From: JBCCMA01 sp039026595
GTDB taxonomy: Bacteria > Pseudomonadota > Gammaproteobacteria > Steroidobacterales > JBCCMA01
Assembly: GCA_039026595.1 (NCBI GenBank)
Contig: JBCCMA010000095.1
Span: 1 to 13,836, forward strand
DNA length: 13,836 nt
Reading direction: 5' to 3'
The position numbers and the translations under genes are program-made. Below are positions 1 to 6,653 of this stretch, piece by piece. The stretch's first letter is position 1. Each line of letters begins with the position of its first letter. The notes beneath the pieces were generated by a model, which saw only the letters and a program-made list of their open reading frames with translations, was not told the origin of the DNA and ran no database searches.

Positions 1-513
1 CAACGAGTGAACGAACTTGGCCAGGTCGTATTCCAGGAACGCTTCCTTGTCGGGCTGGAAGAAAGGAATAGCCACCTGCGTATCGATGGCGTTGGTGCCG
101 GCCAGCCCGAAATACACCGCATCCCCGCCCGCCTGCAGCGGGACGGCTTGCAACCCGAACTGTGCCGCCTGGTCCTCTTCCTCGGAGAACGGCAGCGGAT
201 CGATCACCTTCAAATTGATTTTGTCGCCCGCGACAAGCTCAAACTCTTCCAGCACTTCGCGTACGCGCTGGGCGTAAAGGCGCAAGCCCGTTGCCTCACC
301 TGTCGCGCTGTCCGAGAAGAAGAAATAGAGATTCAGCGGCTCATCGATGTTGCGCAGAATGTTCTTGGTGCCCGGCGAAATGGAGTAGAGCTTGTTCTCG
401 GTTAAATCGAGGCGCGCGCCGCGCAATACCGCGTTGCTGATAAACAGAACCGCCAGCATCAAGGCCAACAAGGCCAGAAGACCAATCGGGCTGAAGAATT
501 TCCGTGTGTCCAT
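1..513 (-). CDS. GldG-type ABC transporter auxiliary protein (N-terminal part, cut by window edge)
   Basis: This is the first 171 codons of a gene that runs off the left edge. It starts at an ATG (513-511) only 1 base after the stop codon of the permease gene, so the two are probably translationally coupled. The product begins MDTRKFF and has one hydrophobic segment at about residues 9-28. An extracytoplasmic-type domain follows, with LDLTENKLYSIS (about 35-46), a region rich in YFFFSD, and EYDLAKFVHSL at the cut end. This pattern is typical of the GldG / ABC_transp_aux family, whose members are several hundred residues long, so most of the protein is missing here. In Bacteroidetes GldG works with GldF and GldA in gliding; in Proteobacteria the homologues form an ABC exporter-like complex of unknown substrate. 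The family call is firm; the transported substrate is unknown. Confidence 0.85.
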   Translation of the reverse strand, partial: MDTRKFFSPIGLLALLALMLAVLFISNAVLRGARLDLTENKLYSISPGTKNILRNIDEPLNLYFFFSDSATGEATGLRLYAQRVREVLEEFELVAGDKINLKVIDPLPFSEEEDQAAQFGLQAVPLQAGGDAVYFGLAGTNAIDTQVAIPFFQPDKEAFLEYDLAKFVHSL

Positions 514-514
514 G

Positions 515-1249
515 TCAGTCCGCCTTCTTCAAGTCCAGAACGATGACGTTGGCGGCCAGCGCGCCGCCGATCATGACGGCGTAGTAGACCAGATCGCGTA
601 CGTCGATCACGCCTTTCATGATCGACATGAAGTGCGTCAGGAAACTGATGGAGGCGACCGCGTCGATCACGCCCTGTGGGAGAAACGCCCGGAGCACACC
701 CAGCACCATCGGAAAGCCGGCGAACAACAGCACGAAGCAGACGCTCACCGTCAGCACAAAGGCGATGACCTGATTGCGCGTGGCCGCCGATACGCACGAT
801 CCGACCGCCAGATACGCACCGGCCATCAGAAAACTGCCGACGTACGAGGCGAAGATGACGCCGTTGTCCGGATCACCCAGATAGTTCACCGTAATCCAGA
901 TCGGGAAGGTCAGCGCCAGCGCCACCCCCGTGAACAGCCATGCCGCCACAAACTTGCCGACCACCGCCTGCGCCGACGTCACCGGCAGCGTCATCAGCAG
1001 CTCAATGGTGCCGCTCTTGCGCTCCTCCGCCCACAAACGCATTGACAGCGCGGGCACCAGAAACAGGTACAGGTAAGGGTGGAAGCTGAAGAACGCCGTG
1101 AGCTCCGCCTGGCCGCTTTCAAACAGCCGCCCGAACTGGAAGGCAAGAAAACCCGCAAGCATCAGGAAAATGACAATGAACACGTAGGCGACCGGCGTGG
1201 CAAAGTAGCCAGCCAATTCGCGACGTGCGATGGCGCGTACATTACCCAC
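515..1249 (-). CDS. ABC-2 type permease, GldF-like
   Basis: This 244-residue integral membrane protein is the membrane-spanning partner of the adjacent ATPase. About six hydrophobic segments are visible, near residues 20-40, 58-72, 103-125, 136-156, 163-185 and 222-240. The cytoplasmic loop containing LWAEERKSGTIELLMTLP (about residues 72-89) is characteristic of ABC-2 / GldF permeases. Translation starts at a GTG (1249-1247), not an ATG. The choice is supported by a perfect AGGAGG Shine-Dalgarno (1256-1261) placed 6 nt upstream, and by the typical start of the protein (MGNVRAIARRELAGYF). The start lies inside the end of the ATPase gene (8-bp overlap), and the GldG-type gene follows after 1 bp, so the three form one operon. 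The substrate cannot be read from the sequence. Confidence 0.9.
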   Translation of the reverse strand: MGNVRAIARRELAGYFATPVAYVFIVIFLMLAGFLAFQFGRLFESGQAELTAFFSFHPYLYLFLVPALSMRLWAEERKSGTIELLMTLPVTSAQAVVGKFVAAWLFTGVALALTFPIWITVNYLGDPDNGVIFASYVGSFLMAGAYLAVGSCVSAATRNQVIAFVLTVSVCFVLLFAGFPMVLGVLRAFLPQGVIDAVASISFLTHFMSIMKGVIDVRDLVYYAVMIGGALAANVIVLDLKKAD

Positions 1250-2189
1250 GGGCAGCCTCCTGTTTCTCGGTGGTTATTGAGCGGAACACGTCGTCCAGTC
1301 GGCCCCGATCTTTCTCGATCTGGGTGACGCCCCAATTCTGGTCTCGAACCAACGTGCTGATTTCTGTGAACAGGTCCGCGTCGGGTTTGGGCAACGCGAT
1401 CACGCCACTCCCGTCCTCGCCGGTTTCGAGGGACGCCACGCCGCGCAGCGAGCGGAGCGCGTCCTTTACGCTGTCCAGCGGCGTCGATTCGTCGACGCTC
1501 AGGCGCACCGCGTTGTGATACTTCGAGCGCGCCTCAAGTCCGGCCGGCGTGTCGTCAGCCAGCACCGCGCCGTCGGCAATGATCACCGCGCGCGTGCAGA
1601 CCGCATGTACCTCTTCGAGGATGTGCGTGGAGATCACGATGGTTTTGTCTTTGGCGATGTCACGAATGAGCGCCCTCACCTCGTGCTTCTGGTTCGGGTC
1701 GAGGCCGTCCGTCGGCTCGTCGAGAATCAACACGGCCGGATCATGCAGGATCGCCTGCGCCAGCCCGACACGGCGCTTGTACCCCTTCGACAGGGTTTCA
1801 ATCGATTGCTCGAGGACCCGCTCAAGCGCCAGACGCCCGATCACATCGTCGATGCGCGCGGCGCGTTCTGCCCCACTCAAGCCCCGCACATCGGCAATGA
1901 AATTCAGAAAGGCACGCGGCGTCATCTCGTCGTAGCTCGGCGCGCCCTCCGGCAAGTAGCCGATCGCCCGCTTGGTCGCCATCGGTTCGGACACCACGTC
2001 GTGCCCGCAGACGCTTGCCCGTCCCGACGTGGGGGCAAGGAAACCGGCGATCATCTTCATCGTGGTCGATTTACCGGCACCATTGGGGCCGAGGAAGCCG
2101 AGCACCTCACCCTTATCGACCCGGAACGAGATGTCCCGGACGGCCGTAAAGCGGCCAAAATCCTTGCGCAATGACTGTGTTTCAATCAT
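1242..2189 (-). CDS. ABC transporter ATP-binding protein, GldA-like
   Basis: This 315-residue ATPase powers the neighbouring permease. All ABC motifs are present: Walker A GPNGAGKST (residues 34-42), a Q-loop position reading YLPEGAP (Glu in place of Gln, usual in this GldA-like branch), signature LSKGYKRR, Walker B VLILDEPTDGLDP and the H-loop ISTHILEEV. A C-terminal extension of roughly 95 residues beyond the nucleotide-binding core is also typical of the ABC-2 export ATPases. The start was placed at ATG 2189, giving MIETQSLRKDF, because a GGAG motif lies about 7 nt upstream; an in-frame ATG at 2234 would add 15 residues without family support. A sigma70-like promoter (2256-2284) lies about 70 bp upstream. 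First gene of the ATPase - permease - GldG operon. Confidence 0.93.
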   Translation of the reverse strand: MIETQSLRKDFGRFTAVRDISFRVDKGEVLGFLGPNGAGKSTTMKMIAGFLAPTSGRASVCGHDVVSEPMATKRAIGYLPEGAPSYDEMTPRAFLNFIADVRGLSGAERAARIDDVIGRLALERVLEQSIETLSKGYKRRVGLAQAILHDPAVLILDEPTDGLDPNQKHEVRALIRDIAKDKTIVISTHILEEVHAVCTRAVIIADGAVLADDTPAGLEARSKYHNAVRLSVDESTPLDSVKDALRSLRGVASLETGEDGSGVIALPKPDADLFTEISTLVRDQNWGVTQIEKDRGRLDDVFRSITTEKQEAARG

Positions 2190-2255
2190 CAAACAACTCC
2201 GGCAATGAACGAAGAATGGACGCACAGGGCGCATGGCCTGCGGCGCGGGGGCGAA

Positions 2256-2284
2256 TTTTTAACCAACAATTTTGGTGATTTCAA
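2256..2284 (-). promoter_or_regulatory. Putative sigma70 promoter of the ABC transporter operon
   Basis: On the minus strand TTGAAA (2284-2279, 5 of 6 matches to the -35 consensus) is separated by exactly 17 bp from TAAAAA (2261-2256, 4 of 6 matches to the -10 consensus), inside a locally AT-rich patch. It would give a leader of about 60 nt before the ATPase start at 2189. This is a consensus match only, with no experimental support. Confidence 0.35.
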
Positions 2285-2333
2285 CCGGCGAATCAGCGGT
2301 CTTGAGGAAACGCAGCGGTGACCGCTTGGACGT

Positions 2334-2486
2334 CTAATCGTCGTCGTCGTTCCAATCCACCATTTTTGAGTAATCGAGCGTCTTCTCAATGCGGCGGCTT
2401 TCGCGGAAAAGACGCAGCAGCCGGCCCACAAAACCGAGCGCGGCGAGCACAGCGATGGCGATGAAAACCAGTACCGTCTTGTCCAT
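2334..2486 (-). CDS. Small membrane protein of 50 residues, function unknown
   Basis: A short open frame encodes MDKTVLVFIAIAVLAALG..., ending in WNDDDD. It has one N-terminal transmembrane segment (about residues 4-21), then a basic cytoplasmic stretch (RLLRLFRESRR), a predicted short helix, and an acidic tail of four consecutive Asp. The positive-inside pattern puts the C terminus in the cytoplasm. It sits 24 bp after the exonuclease stop and 144 bp before the ABC ATPase start, on the same strand. There is no Shine-Dalgarno; instead a perfect TATAAT lies 6 nt before the ATG, suggesting a leaderless mRNA. The hydrophobic/basic/acidic order and the start context support a real gene, but I do not recognise a family. 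It could be an accessory subunit of the ABC transporter; that is inference from position only. Confidence 0.6.
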   Translation of the reverse strand: MDKTVLVFIAIAVLAALGFVGRLLRLFRESRRIEKTLDYSKMVDWNDDDD

Positions 2487-2492
2487 GCCCGA

Positions 2493-2498
2493 ATTATA
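2493..2498 (-). promoter_or_regulatory. Consensus -10 box 6 nt before the miniprotein ATG
   Basis: Minus-strand TATAAT (6 of 6) ends 6 nt before the ATG at 2486. Transcription from it would begin at or next to the A of the ATG, which fits the absence of a Shine-Dalgarno. No good -35 hexamer is visible at 16-18 bp and there is no TGn extension, so the call is tentative. Confidence 0.4.
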
Positions 2499-2510
2499 GA
2501 TCGGTTACGG

Positions 2511-3392
2511 TCAGCATGCGGGTAACGCGGCCACCCGGTCTCGCAGGGCCCGTCCGATGCCCAATTCGTCAAACAGGGTCTCGAGCCCCCCGAAGTCTGG
2601 CGCCTGACGCGCATAGTGATCGATCTCGGCTGGCACCGGCGCGTCGCACGCAATCCGGGTCAGTCGCTGCGCCAGATAGGCCGCATCTCGGTGCGCCTGT
2701 AACTTGGCCGGCAACGTCCGTGCCCCGCGCACACTCAAGGTCGCAACCCCGTCCAGATCGGCGTAGACGTCGTCGAGGCTGGCGTACACATCAAAAATCG
2801 CCGACGCGGTTTTCTTCCCGATGCCCGGCACGCCGGGAATGTTGTCGACGCTGTCGCCCGTCAGCGACAGAAAATCGGCGATTCGCTCGGGTGTGGTACC
2901 GAATTTCTCACGCACATCCGAATGCCCGTAGCGCGTGCCGCCTGCAAAATCGTAAAAAATGTCACCGGGCGTGAGTAATTGGGCCAGATCCTTGTCGCGC
3001 GTCACGACCGTGCAGGGCACATCCGCCGCCCGGGCCAGCCGCGCCACCGTGCCGATCAGGTCATCCGCTTCGTAGCGCCCGTCCGCCAGCGTGACCAGGC
3101 CCAGCGATTGTGCGGCCTGCTGGCACCACGCAATCTGCCGCTGCAGGTCCTCCGGGGCCGGCTCGCGGTTGGCTTTGTACGCCGGATAGATGTCGTTACG
3201 GAACGAAGTGGACAGAGACTCGTCAAATGCAACAGCGATGTGCGAAGGCGCGGTTTCTTCAAGTAATTCAATCAGAAACCGCGTAAACCCGTACACCGCA
3301 TTGGTCGGGCGCCCGCTGGCGTCCGTCATAGCGTCCGGCACGGAGTAATACGCTCGAAACACGTAGACACTGGCGTCGACGAGATAGATCAA
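2511..3392 (-). CDS. 5'-3' exonuclease / flap endonuclease (Xni-like, PolA exonuclease-domain family)
   Basis: This 293-residue standalone protein is homologous to the N-terminal 5'-3' exonuclease domain of DNA polymerase I. It is a structure-specific nuclease expected to cut 5' flaps during Okazaki-fragment processing and repair. The order of motifs is canonical: VDASVYVFRAYY with D6, AFDESLSTSFRNDIYPAYKANR region with D57, YEADDLIG (E108, D110, D111), TRDKDLAQL (D133, D135), and the H3TH region GDSVDNIPGVPGIGKKT (D180, D183). The acidic metal-binding residues therefore look complete, whereas E. coli Xni is known to lack part of the set. The gene starts with TTG (3392-3390): the protein begins MIYLVDAS exactly where the family begins, the next Met is at residue 22, and a GAAGGG lies close upstream. 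It is divergent from the DUF4412-like gene. Confidence 0.88.
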   Translation of the reverse strand: MIYLVDASVYVFRAYYSVPDAMTDASGRPTNAVYGFTRFLIELLEETAPSHIAVAFDESLSTSFRNDIYPAYKANREPAPEDLQRQIAWCQQAAQSLGLVTLADGRYEADDLIGTVARLARAADVPCTVVTRDKDLAQLLTPGDIFYDFAGGTRYGHSDVREKFGTTPERIADFLSLTGDSVDNIPGVPGIGKKTASAIFDVYASLDDVYADLDGVATLSVRGARTLPAKLQAHRDAAYLAQRLTRIACDAPVPAEIDHYARQAPDFGGLETLFDELGIGRALRDRVAALPAC

Positions 3393-3497
3393 GGCCCTTC
3401 ACTCAAATTGCGCGTCAACCCGACGTGCTCTACCTTAACGCCCGTCGCAGGAGACCGCACGCCGGTTGGGCGGGCGCCGAACCAATACGGAGAAACC

Positions 3498-4244
3498 ATG
3501 TACAAGACAGGTATTTCAATTCTCGCGCTGGCCCTTGCCGCGCCCGCCCTCGCCGACGCGAGCATCAAAATGAACAACAGCGCCGACGGTCCGGTGACGA
3601 TCCACATCAGCGGCGGCAAAGTGGCCTTCAGTAACGGCGGCCAGGTTGGCCTGATTTACGACAGCAAGAGCGATGGCCTGACCATGATCAACCACGATCA
3701 GAAAGGCTATGTCGTGATCGACGAGGCAGCCATGACCGAAATCAGCGGCCAGATGGACGGCATGATGAAAGCCGCCATGGCCGAGCTTGAAAAAATGAGC
3801 CCGGAAGAACGTGAAATGGCGATGAAGATGATGCCACCGCAGGCGCGGAAAATGCTGCTGGGCGAAAAACTGAAGGCTGCGCCGATCTCGGTGAGCTTCA
3901 GCGGCGATTCGGACATGATTGCCGGATACAGCTGCAAGATGGCGTCGGTCAGTGGTCTTAACGGAGGCACCGCCAATGTGTGCGTCGCCAAGCCAAACAC
4001 GATCGGTTTGTCCGACGCGGACTACCAGACCATGAATCGTGCGATGGAGATGATGCAGAAATCCGCTGAGCAGTTCGGCGGCGGCGCCATGATGCCCAGC
4101 GCCAGCGACCTCGACGGCGTGGCGATCAAAGTGGCCGAGGGCAACGGCAAGGTCACCATGCTGGAGAGTGTGGATACTAAAGGCATCGATTCGGCCATCT
4201 TCGAGATTCCGGCCGGGTATTCACGCCAGTCCTACGGCCAGTAG
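3498..4244 (+). CDS. Secreted DUF4412-like protein with a methionine-rich segment
   Basis: A 248-residue exported protein. A signal peptide is visible at residues 1-19 (MYKTGISILALALAAPALA, cleavage before DAS). The region with GDSDMIAGYSCK and a second Cys about 16 residues later (VCVAK) resembles DUF4412-type periplasmic proteins; the two Cys could form a disulfide. The distinctive part is residues 79-119, with 11 Met in 41 positions, and a second cluster with MEMMQ and GAMM; the whole protein has about 23 Met. The start at ATG 3498 is set by the signal peptide and by a GGAG 5 nt upstream. The gene is divergent from the exonuclease and converges on the HNH gene. The function is unknown; a metal-binding or oxidation-buffering role for the Met segment is only a guess. 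Confidence 0.8.
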   Translation: MYKTGISILALALAAPALADASIKMNNSADGPVTIHISGGKVAFSNGGQVGLIYDSKSDGLTMINHDQKGYVVIDEAAMTEISGQMDGMMKAAMAELEKMSPEEREMAMKMMPPQARKMLLGEKLKAAPISVSFSGDSDMIAGYSCKMASVSGLNGGTANVCVAKPNTIGLSDADYQTMNRAMEMMQKSAEQFGGGAMMPSASDLDGVAIKVAEGNGKVTMLESVDTKGIDSAIFEIPAGYSRQSYGQ

Positions 4245-4264
4245 GGCTCGTCAAAACGTCTGGT

Positions 4265-4285
4265 GCGGCGGCATCGTGCCGCCGC
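4265..4285. terminator. Perfect GC hairpin between convergent genes
   Basis: A 9-bp perfect inverted repeat (GCGGCGGCA / TGCCGCCGC) with a 3-nt loop (TCG) lies in the 42-bp gap between two convergent genes, 20 bp after the secreted-protein stop and 1 bp beyond the HNH stop. Read on the minus strand a TTTT follows about 8 nt after the stem; on the plus strand there is no T run. It is best read as a bidirectional transcription end or 3'-end-stabilising hairpin rather than a textbook intrinsic terminator. Confidence 0.5.
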
Positions 4286-4286
4286 G

Positions 4287-4901
4287 TCAGTGACCGGGAT
4301 CGGCCAACCAGTTGGCGATGCGATCGTGCAGCGGCGACCGCCGCGGAAAGTGCGCCACGAGGTATTCCATCTGATCCGCCAGAACGCGGCGCCCCTTGAG
4401 ATAGATGTATTCCGCGTAGGTCGGTGTAAACGGCACCGCAATCAGTTCGATGCCCGCCTGCTCAGGCGTGCGCCCCGCCTTGTAGTTGTTGCACCGACGG
4501 CATGCGGCCACCACGTTATTCCAGTGGTCTTCGCCGCGCTGGCTAATGGGCCGGATATGGTCACGCGAAAGCTGGCTTGAGAGAAAGCGCTCCCCGCAAT
4601 ACATGCAAAGAAAACCGTCGCGCTTGAACAGCGTCTGATTGTTCAGTGGGGGCGTGTAGTCGCCACGGGCACGGCCCAGGGTGTGGGTGTCACCGTGTGT
4701 GGCGATGATCGAGTTCACCTCGACGGTACTGCGTTCACCGGTTAGCGCGCTGTAGCCACCGTGCAGTGTGTAAAGCGACGAGCCACACGCGTAGGCCACC
4801 TGTTCGGTGTGATACAGGCGCACGGCGTCGCGGTAATCAATCCACTCCAGTGGCATGCCCGAGACGTCCGTGCGCAAAACTTGTTGCGATATCGGAATCA
4901 T
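4287..4901 (-). CDS. HNH endonuclease family protein
   Basis: A 204-residue protein with a C-terminal HNH/zinc-knuckle nuclease domain. It has CMYC (C99, C102), the catalytic-type SRDHIRP (D114, H115), HWNNVVAACRRCNNYKAGR (N128, N129, C134, C137, K141), then RTPEQAG. The four Cys make a zinc site and H115 would be the general base. The N-terminal half, with GMPLEWIDYRDAV (about 15-27) and a beta-rich stretch, matches a widespread family of chromosomal HNH proteins of about 190 residues in Proteobacteria whose biological role is not settled. No restriction methylase or toxin partner lies nearby, so it is not obviously a restriction enzyme. The start at ATG 4901 fits the family N terminus; the upstream Shine-Dalgarno is weak. 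It stands alone on the minus strand, downstream of the sigma operon. Confidence 0.88.
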   Translation of the reverse strand: MIPISQQVLRTDVSGMPLEWIDYRDAVRLYHTEQVAYACGSSLYTLHGGYSALTGERSTVEVNSIIATHGDTHTLGRARGDYTPPLNNQTLFKRDGFLCMYCGERFLSSQLSRDHIRPISQRGEDHWNNVVAACRRCNNYKAGRTPEQAGIELIAVPFTPTYAEYIYLKGRRVLADQMEYLVAHFPRRSPLHDRIANWLADPGH

Positions 4902-4952
4902 GAGCTGCCGTCGGTTATTCCAGAAGTCCGCCTCGAATGCAACCGGACCGCT

Positions 4953-5435
4953 TTAATCGCGGTCACGCTCTCGCGCGCGCTCCCGCAGCCGCTGCCGGAA
5001 TTCTCGTCGACCCTCAGGCGAGAGATTGACGTAGCGCTCGCGCAGCGCCCTGCGCTCATCCGGCGCAAGCGACCGCCAACGCTTGTAGCTTTGGCGAATC
5101 AGTTTGCGATGTTCCGGCGCCAAAGCGCGCCAGCGCGTGTGCAGTTGGCGCAACTTCGTCCGCCGTTGATCGGTCATCTCGCGCCAGCGGTCAAACTTCT
5201 CCTGCGCTCGCTCGCGCTGCAAAGGCGTCATGTCCTTCCATTTTGCCGCGCCGTTCGCCAGCCGTTGGCGCTGCGGCGCCGGTAACGACGACCAACGATC
5301 ACGGACTGGCGCCAGAAGTTCGCGCTGCGCGTCGGTGAGCTCATGCCAGGTCGGCGCCGATTGCCCGAACGCGGACGGCAAGATCACGCAAAACACCACC
5401 GCCACAAGCAGCGCCCTTGCACAGAGTCGGGTCAT
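4953..5435 (-). CDS. Secreted DUF3106 protein with six 18-residue Trp repeats
   Basis: A 160-residue exported protein. A signal peptide occupies residues 1-24 (basic MTRLCAR, hydrophobic core, SAFG before Q25). The rest is almost entirely repeats starting with Trp at exactly 18-residue steps: W30, W48, W66, W84, W102, W120, with L138 opening a partial seventh. Each unit follows W-x-x-[LM]-[TAP]-x-x-x-R, is helical in character and very Arg-rich. This matches DUF3106. The start at ATG 5435 is set by the signal peptide, a GGAGGA Shine-Dalgarno (5445-5450) and a 4-bp ATGA overlap with the upstream membrane-protein gene. Third gene of the sigma operon; in homologous operons sigma factor, small membrane protein and DUF3106 also occur together. 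A periplasmic sensor or anti-sigma regulator role is inferred from context, not shown. Confidence 0.82.
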   Translation of the reverse strand: MTRLCARALLVAVVFCVILPSAFGQSAPTWHELTDAQRELLAPVRDRWSSLPAPQRQRLANGAAKWKDMTPLQRERAQEKFDRWREMTDQRRTKLRQLHTRWRALAPEHRKLIRQSYKRWRSLAPDERRALRERYVNLSPEGRREFRQRLRERARERDRD

Positions 5436-5815
5436 GAGCGGTCGTCCTCCACGGTGCTGAGCCACGCAAGAAACTCCAGATCCTCAAGCAGCGCGAGCTC
5501 GTCCTCGGCACCCAGCAACTCGAGATCTGCGATCAGTTCGGGCGCCGGCAGAGATGGCGTCAGGTGCGAGGTCGATTCGGAATCCATCGGCCGGTTCAGG
5601 ATCTGAGCCAGTACAAAGGTCAGTCCCAGCACGACGCACGCTGCCGCAGCGTACCTGTATCGTGCCAGTCCGGTTCCGGCTGACAGCGCCGAATCCAACG
5701 CCCGGCGGCGCGCGTTGGCCAATCGTTCACAGTCGGTATGATCCATCCCGGCTGCCGCCTCGTCGAGCGCACGACGCAGTCTGTCGATCCGTTCGGACTG
5801 GGTGTGGTCGTTCAT
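5432..5815 (-). CDS. Single-pass membrane protein, DUF3619-like; candidate anti-sigma factor
   Basis: A 127-residue protein with a charged N-terminal part (residues 1-54, rich in Arg/Asp, predicted helical), one transmembrane helix (about 55-73, YAAAACVVLGLTFVLAQIL) and a periplasmic tail (74-127). The tail is strongly acidic: 14 Asp/Glu against 2 Arg, ending in the segment ADLELLGAEDEL...EFLAWLS. The layout and the position immediately after a sigma gene (ATGA overlap, 5815-5812) fit a membrane-bound anti-sigma factor; related operons carry DUF3619 proteins here. I see no classical zinc anti-sigma motif (HxxxCxxC), so the anti-sigma role is inference from topology and operon position. The start at ATG 5815 is fixed by the overlap. 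Confidence 0.72.
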   Translation of the reverse strand: MNDHTQSERIDRLRRALDEAAAGMDHTDCERLANARRRALDSALSAGTGLARYRYAAAACVVLGLTFVLAQILNRPMDSESTSHLTPSLPAPELIADLELLGAEDELALLEDLEFLAWLSTVEDDRS

Positions 5816-6378
5816 GTGACATCCGCTCCATTTCGATCAAATTCACCAAGCTGGGTCCGTAACTTCGCCATGGCGCGCGACAGGTGCGTTTTCACACTGC
5901 CGGCCGACACGGCCATCGCGCGCGACGTTTGCTCCACGCTCAAGCCGTGTAACGTCCGCAGTACAAACGCTTCCCGCTGGCGGCGCGGCAGGCCACTCAA
6001 CGCCCCATAGAGCGCCGCCATTGCGGCGTCATTTCCCGCCGCCCGGTCCGGCGCCGCGGCCGCCGTGTCAGAGGCGTTCGCGACCAGATCGTCAGTATCG
6101 GCGTCATCCCCCGCCCGTCGACCTGGCCACAAATGGAGCACCCGGGCCCGCACCGTTCGATGGCGCTGAACATCGCAGATCCTGTTTTCAAGAATCCGAT
6201 GGAACAGGCCCGGCCATTCGTCGGGCGGCCGATCCGCGTAGTGCATCGCCAGCTTCATCATGGCGTCCTGTATCGCGTCCAGCGAGTCGTCCCGATTGCG
6301 CAGCGCAAAATTGGCGTGCGCGAACGCGCGCCGCTCGGCGCCAGCCAGAAAACGTTCCAGTTCTGCGCGTTGTTCCAG
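5812..6378 (-). CDS. Sigma-70 family (ECF-like) RNA polymerase sigma factor, probable CTG start
   Basis: A two-domain sigma factor. Region 2 runs over about residues 5-60: ERFLAGAERRAFAHANFALR, then SLDAIQDAMMKL (core-binding 2.2), then EWPGLFHRILENRICDVQRHR (2.3-2.4). An acidic/Ala linker follows, then region 4 from about residue 115: LYGALSGLPRRQREAFVLR and the helix-turn-helix GLSVEQTSRAMAVSAGSVKTHLSRA. The frame is open back to a TGA at 6433-6435, but the first ATG is at 6261, inside region 2.2, and no in-frame GTG or TTG precedes it. A CTG at 6378 is preceded by GGGAG with a 7-nt spacer and gives a full-length 188-residue protein with the expected N terminus, so I place the start there. 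It is the first gene of the three-gene operon; the downstream membrane protein is its likely partner. Confidence 0.8.
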   Translation of the reverse strand: MEQRAELERFLAGAERRAFAHANFALRNRDDSLDAIQDAMMKLAMHYADRPPDEWPGLFHRILENRICDVQRHRTVRARVLHLWPGRRAGDDADTDDLVANASDTAAAAPDRAAGNDAAMAALYGALSGLPRRQREAFVLRTLHGLSVEQTSRAMAVSAGSVKTHLSRAMAKLRTQLGEFDRNGADVT

Positions 6379-6385
6379 TTGACCA

Positions 6386-6390
6386 CTCCC
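6386..6390 (-). promoter_or_regulatory. Shine-Dalgarno GGGAG deciding the CTG start of the sigma gene
   Basis: On the minus strand GGGAG (6390-6386) is followed by 7 nt (TGGTCAA) and a CTG in the sigma-factor frame. This normal spacing is the main reason for preferring CTG 6378 over the internal ATG at 6261, which lacks a comparable element and would remove the first half of region 2. Confidence 0.5.
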
Positions 6391-6486
6391 GGCGGCACTC
6401 CAGCCTCGGCGGACTGGTGCGGGGCTACCCTCTCACGTACTTTAACGGCCCGACGACGGGTCGGTTGACGCCGACGTCCACGAAGG

Positions 6487-6496
6487 TTGTGCACAA
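6487..6496. repeat. 10-bp palindrome TTGTGCACAA
   Basis: A perfect palindrome 109 bp upstream of the proposed sigma start. Each arm also reads TTGTGCACA, one mismatch from the DnaA-box consensus TTATNCACA, on both strands. It could be a dimeric repressor operator or a weak DnaA site; ten bases can also occur by chance. Confidence 0.3.
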
Positions 6497-6653
6497 TCCG
6501 AATTACGCTTATGTGTCAATGATTTGACGCTTTTTTGACAACCCGGGCTAAAATATAACACATTGATTTATATGACATTCGTGTTTTGCCACAGAATGGG
6601 GCCGTCCACTGCAGCCCGGCCAAACTCGACAGACAACGGCGCCGGGAGGTCGT

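Noticed and set aside
392..1045. 217-codon open frame on the plus strand
   Set aside because: It is antisense to the permease and GldG-type genes. Its product is rich in His, Arg and Gln with no domain, typical of a shadow frame.
4946..4964. Inverted repeat GACCGC / GCGGTC at the end of the DUF3106 gene as a terminator
   Set aside because: The stem is only 6 bp with a 7-nt loop, overlaps the stop codon and is not followed by a T run.
5812..6261. Short sigma factor starting at ATG 6261
   Set aside because: It would begin in the middle of region 2.2 and lose conserved residues that are encoded in frame just upstream.
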